A DNA stretch of 17,654 nt from an uncultured Actinotalea sp. (lineage in GTDB: Bacteria > Actinomycetota > Actinomycetes > Actinomycetales > Cellulomonadaceae), in assembly GCF_946885855.1 (NCBI RefSeq), contig NZ_CAMPHH010000037.1, forward strand, positions 1 through 17,654. The letters are read 5' to 3'. Position 1 is the first letter of the stretch, and each line of letters begins with the position of its first letter. A model generated the notes under the pieces. It was not told the origin of the DNA, did no database searches, and saw nothing but the letters and a program-made list of their open reading frames with translations. Below, piece by piece: positions 1-6,443 of this stretch. The translations under genes and the position numbers were made by a program.

Positions 1-1
1 A

Positions 2-274
2 GAAGGACCTGGCAACCATGAGGACACCTCCGGCGACCCGGTGCACACCGACGCACCGGCGACGGCGAGCGAGGACGACCCGCCCACCGACGAGGCCCGA
101 AGCCCCACCGACGACGTCCTCGCCACCACCGACCACGGACCCGCCACAGCCGACGACGGTCCCGCGACACCCGACGACGGCCCCACCGTCACCGACGGCC
201 CCGGATCGGGGCGACGACGCGGCACGGACCGACGCCTCTGGCCGCCCTCTTGCGACGACGACCCGCCGTTCTAG
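2..274 (+). CDS. C-terminal end of an unidentified acidic, Pro/Thr/Asp-rich protein (5' end outside window)
   Basis: An open frame enters from the left edge and ends with TAG at 272-274. The visible 90 residues are almost entirely Asp, Pro, Thr, Ala and Gly, with an approximate 7-8 residue repeat of the type TxDDGPAT. It closes with a short basic patch (GSGRRRGTDRR) and the tail PPSCDDDPPF. Third codon positions are nearly all G or C in this frame but not in the overlapping one, which supports coding. No domain is visible, so function cannot be given. It looks like a disordered acidic tail of a secreted, surface or membrane protein, but that is inference. It converges on the minus-strand TspO-like gene, whose stop lies 30 bp downstream. 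Confidence 0.55.
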   Translation, partial: EGPGNHEDTSGDPVHTDAPATASEDDPPTDEARSPTDDVLATTDHGPATADDGPATPDDGPTVTDGPGSGRRRGTDRRLWPPSCDDDPPF

Positions 275-304
275 GGCCTGGCCGCCGGAGATCTGGAGCG
301 ACCG

Positions 305-1246
305 TCAACGCCTCCGCACCGCCTCCCGCCGCGCCCGCAGCGCGACGGTCGCCACGACCACGACGCCCGCCGCGACGCCGGCCGCGACCGCGGTCACCGT
401 GGACCGGGGCTCGTCGGTCGCACGCGCGACGGCGATCCACGCGAGACCCCACGCCAGCGCGGCGCCGATGGCGAGCCGACCCTGGCTGTGCACGGCCAGG
501 GCGACACCGACCAGGGCGGCCACCGCGACGACGATCACGGCCCACGCCTCGCCACCGAGGCCGAGCTCCGTCCACCCCGCGGACGTCAGGACGGCGGCCG
601 TGTTCGCGACCGTGGCGACGCTGACCCAGCCGAGGTAGAGGCCGAGCGTGCCGTCGAGGACCACGGTCTCGACGAGCCCGCGCGGCCGGGACCTCACCAG
701 GCGGACGTGGATGACGGCGAGGACGACCAGCAGCGCGACGATCACCGGCACGCTCAGCCCCAGCAGGCCCACCTGGACCACGCCGATCCAGAGCGCGTTG
801 AGCAGCATCGACGCGAGCACGAGCCATCCGACCCTCCGCTGTCGCGTGTCGGCGCGCCGTCCCGGCAGCGCCTGCCAGATCGCGTAGGCCAGCAGACCCG
901 TGTAGATGACCGACCAGATCGAGAACGCGGACTCCCCCGGTGCCACGAGGGTCGCGTCCGCGGCGAGCGCCCCGTCGCCGACCTCCGTCTGGTCCTCGCC
1001 ACCGGTCGCACCGGAGCCGATGAACGCAGCGACGATCGCGATGAGGGAACCGACCAGGACGACGATCTGACGCACCAGGTCGCTGCCCCGTGCCGGACCG
1101 TCCGCCGTGTCGCGGTGACCCGCAGGAGCGGCGACCGCGCGGTCGTCGGCCAGGCGGCCGTCGGCGGCCCGGTCGTCGCCGATCCAACCACCGCCGGAAC
1201 GGTCGTCGAGAGGGCGGGTGTCACGGGCGGCTCGATGATCGGTCAC
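305..1246 (-). CDS. TspO/MBR (tryptophan-rich sensory protein)-like membrane protein
   Basis: Predicted inner-membrane protein of 313 aa. After a polar N-terminus of about 57 residues rich in Asp and Arg come roughly eight hydrophobic segments. The first is VRQIVVLVGSLIAIVAAFI; the most family-like are FSIWSVIYTGLLAYAIWQAL, LNALWIGVVQVGLL and DGTLGLYLGWVSVATVANT. These Trp/Tyr-bearing helices resemble actinobacterial proteins of the TspO/MBR family, which in other organisms bind tetrapyrroles or cholesterol-like ligands; the ligand here is unknown. The GTG at 1246 was chosen because it starts GTGACC and the following codons keep coding-like G/C third positions. A GTG at 1282 lies upstream in frame, and a GTG at 1075 would begin right before the first helix. 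None has a strong Shine-Dalgarno sequence, so the start is uncertain. The protein is longer than a classical 5-helix TspO (about 160 aa). Confidence 0.78.
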   Translation of the reverse strand: MTDHRAARDTRPLDDRSGGGWIGDDRAADGRLADDRAVAAPAGHRDTADGPARGSDLVRQIVVLVGSLIAIVAAFIGSGATGGEDQTEVGDGALAADATLVAPGESAFSIWSVIYTGLLAYAIWQALPGRRADTRQRRVGWLVLASMLLNALWIGVVQVGLLGLSVPVIVALLVVLAVIHVRLVRSRPRGLVETVVLDGTLGLYLGWVSVATVANTAAVLTSAGWTELGLGGEAWAVIVVAVAALVGVALAVHSQGRLAIGAALAWGLAWIAVARATDEPRSTVTAVAAGVAAGVVVVATVALRARREAVRRR

Positions 1247-1523
1247 AGGACCATCATCACCACGCCGCCGTCGTCCCCGCACTCCGAGGCGCTCACGAGC
1301 CGCACCGGTCCGAAGAACCTGGCGATCTCACCCCACACCCCAGCGAAGTGAGCGCACATCAACGTCCGCACAACGGATTCCGTCGTCCTGAGCCGCACCG
1401 GTCGCGCACTGGCGGTTTCCGGCCTATCGTCGGGATCACTCTCCCTGCCACCGCGAGAGCAGTGGCCGACCTCCGTGGTCGAGGCGAGTCCGTGACGCCC
1501 TGTGCAGGCGAGACGGCCGCCAC

Positions 1524-1555
1524 CGCCCCCGTTCGCGCAGCTGCGAACGGGGGCG
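1524..1555. terminator. Perfect 13-bp stem-loop, terminator- or leader-like
   Basis: The arms cgcccccgttcgc and gcgaacgggggcg are perfectly complementary around a 6-nt loop (gcagct). No T-run follows on either strand. It could be an intrinsic terminator of the U-less type common in high-GC actinobacteria, or the last helix of the structured region that begins near 1437. No coding gene ends directly before it on either strand, which argues against an ordinary gene terminator. Confidence 0.45.
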
Positions 1556-1746
1556 AAACCATGTCCGGGCCCCCGCGCTGCGACTCGTCACCGATCTGCC
1601 GCTCGACAGCGCGCCTCCGAGGAATCCGCAGCCGGCGCACCTCCACCCCCATGATCGAATCGGTTCGGAGGGCCGATGCCGCGCCTCCGACGACGGATTC
1701 CGCACCCGGCTCCGCCCGCCTCCTCGCTGGGCCCGTGAGCGCACCT

Positions 1747-1850
1747 GGCGACACGTCGCCGCCCTCCGTTCCCGAGCCCGCAGTCCCCCGGCGGCATGTC
1801 GCCGCTGCCGGTTCCCGAGCCCGCAGGTGCCCTCACGGCATGTCGCCGCC
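1747..1850. repeat. Imperfect ~44-bp tandem repeat, about 2.5 copies
   Basis: The block gttcccgagcccgcag occurs at 1768-1783 and 1811-1826. It is followed each time by cggcatgtcgccgc, at 1792-1805 and 1836-1849. A third, diverged copy of the second half (ggcgacacgtcgccgcc) lies at 1747-1763. Copies are 43-44 bp apart. The second half is itself nearly palindromic. Function unknown; it lies 110-210 bp upstream of the DUF6328 start. Confidence 0.7.
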
Positions 1851-1895
1851 ACCGTCGCGAGCGCCGGGCCCTTCGATGCGCCACACTTCCTCCGA

Positions 1896-1917
1896 CCGCC
1901 CGGCGAGCGCCGGGCGG
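1896..1917 (+). other. 9-bp GC stem-loop in the DUF6328 upstream region
   Basis: The arms ccgcccggc and gccgggcgg pair perfectly around the tetraloop gagc. The hairpin ends about 30 bp before the ribosome binding site of the next gene and has no T-run, so it could act in the 5' leader or as an upstream terminator. The role is not determined. Confidence 0.35.
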
Positions 1918-1957
1918 GGGTGCCGTGCCACCCCGCGGCCCAGCCACCGGAGGCACC

Positions 1958-2479
1958 GTGACGCCGCCCCCCGCGCACCACGACGACGTCCCCGTCGGGC
2001 CCGACGGACGCCGCGAGACAGCCACCGAGCGCCTCGACCGCAACTGGAACGAGATCCTCCAGGAGCTCCGCGTCACGCAGACCGGCATCCAGATCCTCAC
2101 CGGCTTCCTGCTGACCGTCCCCTTCTCGGCCCGCTTCGAGGAGCTCGAGGCGAACCACCGCACCATCTACCTGGCGCTCGTCGTCCTGGCGGCGACGACG
2201 ACGGCGCTCCTCGTCGCCCCGGTCAGCCTGCACCGCCAGCTCTTCCGCAAGCACGCCAAGTCCGCGCTGGTGACCGCCGCCGACCGGCTCATGCGCGTCG
2301 GGCTCGTGTTCCTCGCGCTCACGGTGAGCGGTGTGGTGCTGCTCGTCTTCGACGTCGTCGTCGACCTGCCGTTCGCGATGGCCGCCGCGAGCGCGATCCT
2401 CGCCCTGCTCGTCGTCGCGTGGTTCGTCCTGCCGATCGTCATGGGCCGTCGCCCGCGCGAGGACGCCCCCGTCGGCTGA
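1958..2479 (+). CDS. DUF6328 family membrane protein
   Basis: Predicted four-helix membrane protein of 173 aa. The N-terminal family signature ERLDRNWNEILQELRVTQTG is followed by IQILTGFLLTVPF. Further helices are IYLALVVLAATTTALLVAPV, VGLVFLALTVSGVVLLVF and a last segment that includes AILALLVVAWFVLPIVM. Between helices 2 and 3 lies SLHRQLFRKHAKSALVTAAD, also typical of the family. DUF6328 proteins are common in actinobacteria; some database entries call them sodium:proton antiporters, but I know of no firm functional proof. The GTG at 1958 was chosen because ggagg (1949-1953) sits 4 bp upstream and the domain begins soon after. The frame stays open further upstream to 1796, but that extension is low-complexity repeat sequence. 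It ends near a strong bidirectional terminator. Confidence 0.85.
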   Translation: MTPPPAHHDDVPVGPDGRRETATERLDRNWNEILQELRVTQTGIQILTGFLLTVPFSARFEELEANHRTIYLALVVLAATTTALLVAPVSLHRQLFRKHAKSALVTAADRLMRVGLVFLALTVSGVVLLVFDVVVDLPFAMAAASAILALLVVAWFVLPIVMGRRPREDAPVG

Positions 2480-2512
2480 CGCGCACGCCGGTCGAAGGTC
2501 CGCGCCAGGGCA

Positions 2513-2613
2513 GGTGTTCCGGACACGGCTGGTGCTCCGCGCCAAGGCAGGTGCTCCGGGCAGGGCAAGGTGCTCCAGGCGGGGCAGGGGCTCCGACGGG
2601 GCAGGTGCTCCGG
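2513..2613. repeat. Six-copy short repeat with core GGTGCTCCGG
   Basis: Cores lie at 2513, 2531, 2550, 2569, 2587 and 2604, spaced 17-19 bp, each followed by a variable gggcaggg-type linker. The tandem array fills most of the space between the DUF6328 stop and the terminator hairpin. The minus strand reads as Pro/Ala/Leu-rich peptide but has no start signal or domain. It is not a CRISPR array: repeat and spacer are far too short. Confidence 0.75.
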
Positions 2614-2630
2614 GCAGGGCCGACGTGGTC

Positions 2631-2664
2631 GGGCCCGGGTCCACACCGTCGTGGACCCGGGCCC
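2631..2664. terminator. Bidirectional terminator between DUF6328 gene and pckG
   Basis: The arms gggcccgggtccac and gtggacccgggccc form a perfect 14-bp stem around a 6-nt loop. It lies between the stops of two convergent genes (2479 on plus, 2732 on minus), exactly where a shared terminator is expected. There is no U-run, as often in high-GC genomes. Confidence 0.75.
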
Positions 2665-2731
2665 GCGTCCTGCACCGACCGGCTCACGGCCCCCGGCGAC
2701 CGGCCGCCCTCACGACCGGTCCGCCGCGACC

Positions 2732-4657
2732 TCAGGCGCCGGCGGCCTCCAGCCGCCCTCGCAGCGCCGCGAGCTCCTCGCGCACCTCCGCGGGCACCTT
2801 GTCACCGAACTCCTGGAGGTACTCCTCGGTGAGCCGGCACTCCTCCAGCCACGCCTCGGGGTCGACCCGGAACAGCTCCTCCAGCTCCTCGACCGGCAGG
2901 TCCAGGCCCTCCAGCACCATCGCCCCGGGCGCGGGGGCGAGCCCCAACGGCGACTCGACCGCCTCCGAGGTGCCCTCGACCCGGCGCAGGACCCACTCGA
3001 GCACCCGCGAGTTCTCGCCGAACCCGGGCCACAGGAAGCGGCCGTCCTCGCCCTTGCGGAACCAGTTGACCTGAAACAGGCGCGGCGCGTTCTCCCCGAG
3101 CCGCTCCCCCATCCGCAGCCAGTGCGACCAGTAGTCGGCCATGTTGTAGCCGCAGAAGGGCAGCATCGCGAACGGGTCGCGCCGCAGCGTGCCGACGGTG
3201 CCCTCGGCCGCCGCCGTCTGCTCGGAGGCGATCGTGGCGCCGAGGAAGACGCCGTGCGACCAGTTACGGGACTCCACGACGAGCGGGACGTTCGACGCCC
3301 GACGCCCACCGAACAGGATCGCGTCGATCGGCACGCCCGCCGGGTCCTCCCAGCTGTCGCTGATGCTCGGGCAGTGGTCCGCCCGGACCGTGAAGCGCGA
3401 GTTCGGGTGCGCCGCGGGCCGGCCGCTGTCGGGCGTCCAGTCCTGCCCCTGCCAGTCGACGAGGTGCGCGGGCGCGTCCTTCGTCAGGCCCTCCCACCAC
3501 ACGTCACCGTCGTCGGTCAGCGCGACGTTGGTGAACACGGTGTCGGACCGCGTCATCTCCACGGCCGTCGGGTTCGAGGTCTCGCCCGTGCCCGGCGCGA
3601 CGCCGAAGAACCCGGCCTCGGGGTTGATGGCGCGCAGGCGGCCGTCCGGGCCCGGCCGCATCCACGCGATGTCGTCACCGATCGTCTCCGCGGTCCAGCC
3701 GGGCACGGTCGGGCGGATCATCGCGAGGTTCGTCTTGCCGCACGCCGACGGGAAGGCGGCCGCGAGGTGGAACTGCCGGCCCTCCGGGGAGGTCAGGCGC
3801 AGGACGAGCATGTGCTCGGCGAGCCAGCCGTCGTCGCGCGCCATGACCGAGGCGATCCGCAGCGCGAAGCACTTCTTGCCCAGGAGCGCGTTGCCGCCGT
3901 AGCCGGAGCCGTAGGACCAGATCTCCCGGGTCTCGGGGAAGTGCACGATGTACTTCGTGTCGTTGCACGGCCACGCCACGTCCTCGCGGCGGTTGCCCGC
4001 GGCATCGACGAGCGGCATCCCGACGCTGTGCAGCGCGGGAACGAAGTCCCCGTCGTCGCCGAGCTGGTCGAGCACGGCGGTGCCGACCCGCGTCATCAGG
4101 TGCATGCTCACGACGACGTACGGCGAGTCCGTGATCTCCACGCCGTACTCGGCCAGGGGTGAGCCGACCGGGCCCATCGCGAACGGGATGACGTACATGG
4201 TGCGCCCGCGCATCGACCCGGCGAAGAGCCCGGTGAGCTCGGCGCGCATCGCCCCCGGCGCACGCCAGTTGTTCGTGGGGCCGGCGTCCTCGGGGCGCTT
4301 CGAGCAGATGAACGTCCGGCTCTCGACGCGCGCGACGTCGTCGGGCGCGGACCGGGCGAGGAACGAGCGGGGGCGCTTCTCCGGGTTGAGCGGGATGAAC
4401 GTGCCGTCCGCCACGAGCTGCGCGGTGAACCGGTCGTACTCCTCCGGGGAGCCGTCGCACCAGACGATCCGGTCCGGGCGGGTCAGCTCCGCGATGGACG
4501 CGACCCACGACCGCAGACGGCGGTGCCGCGTCGGGGCGGGTGCCGAGCGCTGGGCGATGCCGCCCTCAGGCGCCGCGGCGGACGACGGCGCGTCGGTGCC
4601 GGCAGCAGCAGGGCGAGCAGCGTTCTGGACGTCAGGGCGGTCCTCGAGCGTGGTCAT
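2732..4657 (-). CDS. pckG: Phosphoenolpyruvate carboxykinase (GTP)
   Basis: Cytosolic enzyme that interconverts oxaloacetate + GTP and PEP + CO2 + GDP, the first committed step of gluconeogenesis from TCA-cycle intermediates. The 641-aa product has the GTP-type signatures in order: [10 protein letters not shown] near the N-terminus, [18 protein letters not shown], and [16 protein letters not shown]. Next come the kinase-1 loop [13 protein letters not shown] (about residues 295-308, with the reactive Cys before GKT), the metal/nucleotide region [11 protein letters not shown] and [15 protein letters not shown], and DAILFGGRR. The ATG at 4657 follows GGGAAGGGA at good spacing. This gives about 30 more N-terminal residues (Ala/Pro-rich) than the usual 600-610 aa family length; nothing downstream makes a better start. 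It is divergent from the RamB/PrpR-like regulator, 123 bp away. The 5' leader contains a small hairpin, gcgccg-atc-cggcgc at 4681-4695. Confidence 0.97.
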   Translation of the reverse strand: MTTLEDRPDVQNAARPAAAGTDAPSSAAAPEGGIAQRSAPAPTRHRRLRSWVASIAELTRPDRIVWCDGSPEEYDRFTAQLVADGTFIPLNPEKRPRSFLARSAPDDVARVESRTFICSKRPEDAGPTNNWRAPGAMRAELTGLFAGSMRGRTMYVIPFAMGPVGSPLAEYGVEITDSPYVVVSMHLMTRVGTAVLDQLGDDGDFVPALHSVGMPLVDAAGNRREDVAWPCNDTKYIVHFPETREIWSYGSGYGGNALLGKKCFALRIASVMARDDGWLAEHMLVLRLTSPEGRQFHLAAAFPSACGKTNLAMIRPTVPGWTAETIGDDIAWMRPGPDGRLRAINPEAGFFGVAPGTGETSNPTAVEMTRSDTVFTNVALTDDGDVWWEGLTKDAPAHLVDWQGQDWTPDSGRPAAHPNSRFTVRADHCPSISDSWEDPAGVPIDAILFGGRRASNVPLVVESRNWSHGVFLGATIASEQTAAAEGTVGTLRRDPFAMLPFCGYNMADYWSHWLRMGERLGENAPRLFQVNWFRKGEDGRFLWPGFGENSRVLEWVLRRVEGTSEAVESPLGLAPAPGAMVLEGLDLPVEELEELFRVDPEAWLEECRLTEEYLQEFGDKVPAEVREELAALRGRLEAAGA

Positions 4658-4699
4658 GGCGTCCCTTCCCGGGTGTGGATGCGCCGATCCGGCGCCTGT

Positions 4700-4724
4700 G
4701 TCCACTCTCATGCAGGAAGTGGAC
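4700..4724. promoter_or_regulatory. Inverted repeat upstream of pckG, candidate operator 1
   Basis: GTCCACT (4700-4706) and AGTGGAC (4718-4724) are perfect inverted copies with an 11-bp spacer, a centre-to-centre distance of about 18 bp. It is closer to pckG than to the regulator. A divergent regulator gene makes an operator role plausible, but this is inferred from symmetry and position only. Confidence 0.45.
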
Positions 4725-4743
4725 GGCTTCCAACCGGTGTCGC

Positions 4744-4769
4744 TAGTAAGAATCCACCTTCTTTCGCTA
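4744..4769. promoter_or_regulatory. Inverted repeat before the RamB-like gene, candidate operator 2
   Basis: TAGTAAGAA (4744-4752) faces TTCTTTCGCTA (4759-4769) across 6 bp. The outer TAG/CTA and inner AAGAA/TTCTT arms pair; the middle does not. It is an AT-rich island in an otherwise GC-rich intergenic region and ends 11 bp before the regulator's ATG, a natural site for autoregulation. It does not match the published RamB/PrpR consensus (TTTGCAAA-like) exactly. Confidence 0.45.
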
Positions 4770-4780
4770 CCGTCACGTTC

Positions 4781-6382
4781 ATGGCCGACCAGCACCCCGA
4801 GGAGCCCCCGGCGCGCCCCCGCGCGCCGAAGGCACCACCGTCCTCGACCACGCAGTCCCGTCCCCGGCGCGCCGAGCCGGTCATCTCGCTCGCCGAGGAC
4901 AACGACCGCCCGGCACCCTCTCCCGCGACTGGGCTGCTCACCCTCGGCCGGCGCATCCGGCACCTACGGACCGCTCGGGGCATGACGCTGGACCAGCTCG
5001 GCGCCGCCGTCGGCACGACGGCGAGCCAGCTGTCCCTGGTCGAGAACGGTCGTCGCGAGCCGCGGATCACCCTCGTACAGGCCCTCGCGGACGCGCTCGG
5101 CACCACCCCGACCGACCTGCTCGCCGCCGAGCCGCCCAGCCGCCGCGCAGCCCTGGAGATCGAGCTGGAGCGTGCGCAGGCCACCTCCCTCTACCAGGGG
5201 CTCAGGCTGCCGACGGTGCGCCCGGGCAAGTCCCTGCCCACCGACGCGCTCGAGGCGCTCGTCGGCCTGCACACGGAGCTCGCCCGGCGCGTGGATGCCG
5301 CGATCGCGACGCCGGAGGAGGCCCGCCGCGCGATCACGGCGCTGCGCCTGTGGATGCGCGAGCGGGACAACTACCTGCCCGAGATCGAGGAGGCCGCGGC
5401 CGACACGCTGCGCCACGGCGGCTACACCTCGGGTGCCCTGACGCACCGGGCGGTCGCGCGCATGGCCGCGCACCTCGGCCTCACCCTCATCCACGTCGAC
5501 GACCTGCCGCACTCCACGCGCACCGTCACCGACCTCGCCAACGGCCGGATCTACCTGCCGCCGGCGTCGATCCCCGGCGGGCACGGCCTGCGCTCCCTGG
5601 CCCTGCAGGCGATCGCCCACCGCGTCCTGGGGCACGAGCAGCCCCGCAGCTACGCGGACTTCCTGCGCCAACGCGTGGAGATCAACTACTTCGCGGCCGC
5701 CTGCTTGCTGCCCCGCGACGCCGCCGTGTCGTTCCTCGGCGAGGCCAAGCGGAGCAAGGACCTCGCCGTCGAGGACTTCCGTGACGCGTTCGGGGTCACC
5801 CACGAGACCGCGGCCCAGCGCATGACCAACCTCATGACGTCGCACCTGGACGTCCGGCTGCACTTCCTGCGCGTCGGCGACGACGGCGCGCTGTACAAGG
5901 GCTACGAGAACGACGGCGTCCGCTTCCCGACCGATCCGACCGGCACCATCGAGGGACAGCTCGTCTGCCGGCACTGGGCCGCCCGCGCCGCGTTCGAGCG
6001 CCGCGACCGCACCACCGAGTACTACCAGTACACGGACACGCCCGAGGGCACGTACTGGTGCACGACCCAGACCGGCTCGACCGAGCGCGGGCAGTTCTCG
6101 ATCACCGTCGGCGTGCCCTTCGGCTCGGCGAAGTGGTTCCGCGGTCGCGACACCACCACGCGACGCCGGTCGACCTGCCCGGACCCGACGTGCTGCCGCC
6201 GGCCCGAGCCGTCGCTGGCGGACCGCTGGTCGGCGCACGCGTGGCCGAGCGCCGCACTGCACGCGCAGATCCTCGCCCCCCTGCCGTCCGGGACCTTCCC
6301 CGGGGTGGACGACTCCGAGGTCTACGCCTTCCTCGAGCGGCACGCCGGGACCGGGCCGGGCCCGGGCGCACCCACGTCCTGA
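4781..6382 (+). CDS. RamB/PrpR-like XRE-family regulator of acetate/propionate metabolism
   Basis: DNA-binding regulator of 533 aa. An N-terminal disordered stretch (1-52) precedes an XRE helix-turn-helix at about 55-115 ([20 protein letters not shown] then [17 protein letters not shown]). A ligand-binding region ends in a degenerate ImmA/IrrE-like segment near 285-310 ([10 protein letters not shown] to AAACLLP) that lacks a proper HExxH, so it is not expected to be a protease. The C-terminal DUF2083-like part carries Cys396, Cys427, Cys466, Cys471 and Cys472. In mycobacterial PrpR conserved C-terminal cysteines hold an Fe-S cluster and the protein senses acyl-CoA; corynebacterial RamB controls acetate genes. 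Which of these is closer is not decided here. The ATG at 4781 has no clear Shine-Dalgarno, so the mRNA may be leaderless. The neighbour pckG is a likely target. Confidence 0.88.
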   Translation: MADQHPEEPPARPRAPKAPPSSTTQSRPRRAEPVISLAEDNDRPAPSPATGLLTLGRRIRHLRTARGMTLDQLGAAVGTTASQLSLVENGRREPRITLVQALADALGTTPTDLLAAEPPSRRAALEIELERAQATSLYQGLRLPTVRPGKSLPTDALEALVGLHTELARRVDAAIATPEEARRAITALRLWMRERDNYLPEIEEAAADTLRHGGYTSGALTHRAVARMAAHLGLTLIHVDDLPHSTRTVTDLANGRIYLPPASIPGGHGLRSLALQAIAHRVLGHEQPRSYADFLRQRVEINYFAAACLLPRDAAVSFLGEAKRSKDLAVEDFRDAFGVTHETAAQRMTNLMTSHLDVRLHFLRVGDDGALYKGYENDGVRFPTDPTGTIEGQLVCRHWAARAAFERRDRTTEYYQYTDTPEGTYWCTTQTGSTERGQFSITVGVPFGSAKWFRGRDTTTRRRSTCPDPTCCRRPEPSLADRWSAHAWPSAALHAQILAPLPSGTFPGVDDSEVYAFLERHAGTGPGPGAPTS

Positions 6383-6386
6383 GGTC

Positions 6387-6411
6387 GTCCGCACGCAGGG
6401 CCACTGCGGAC
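6387..6411. terminator. Weak terminator-like hairpin between convergent genes
   Basis: gtccgca and tgcggac form a 7-bp stem around an 11-nt loop, 4 bp after the regulator's stop codon and 33 bp before the stop of the convergent GGDEF-EAL gene. No U-run follows. Placement supports a terminator role; the hairpin is modest. Confidence 0.4.
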
Positions 6412-6443
6412 CCGAAGGTGCCTGAGGCGCACGCCCGGCCTGC

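Larger units (their letters stand above)
1247..1957. other. Gene-poor stretch with hairpins and repeats
   Basis: About 700 bp between the start of the TspO-like gene and the start of the DUF6328 gene. Open frames cross it on both strands, but their translations are Arg/Pro-rich low-complexity sequence with no recognisable domain and no ribosome binding site, so I call no gene. It holds a series of predicted stem-loops from about 1437 to 1555 and a roughly 44-bp imperfect tandem repeat (1747-1850). It also holds two degenerate copies of a block beginning gcgcctccga near 1612 and 1681, and a GC hairpin just before the next gene. Both flanking genes must have their promoters here, but I cannot place -10/-35 boxes with confidence. 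Confidence 0.5.

Noticed and set aside
1400..1500. ZTP or cobalamin riboswitch
   Set aside because: gcactggcgg near 1405 recalls the ZTP core and gcagtggcc recalls a cobalamin segment, but the remaining conserved blocks of either class are missing.
1359..1754. 131-aa minus-strand ORF in the gene-poor stretch
   Set aside because: No ribosome binding site, no recognisable domain, and it contains the hairpin row; a chance frame in high-GC DNA is likelier.
2513..2613. CRISPR array
   Set aside because: Repeats are about 10 bp with 7-9 bp linkers of related sequence; no cas gene is present.
1090..2832. 580-aa plus-strand open frame
   Set aside because: It crosses three unrelated features, is Arg/Pro low-complexity, and overlaps the well-supported DUF6328 gene in another frame.
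2570..4162. 530-aa plus-strand open frame opposite pckG
   Set aside because: It is the antisense shadow of pckG; its translation is Arg/His/Pro-rich, has no domain, and the opposite strand encodes a complete conserved enzyme.
4870..6382. Active ImmA/IrrE metalloprotease in the RamB-like protein
   Set aside because: The expected HExxH is replaced by a segment reading HRVLGHE, so catalysis is unlikely.
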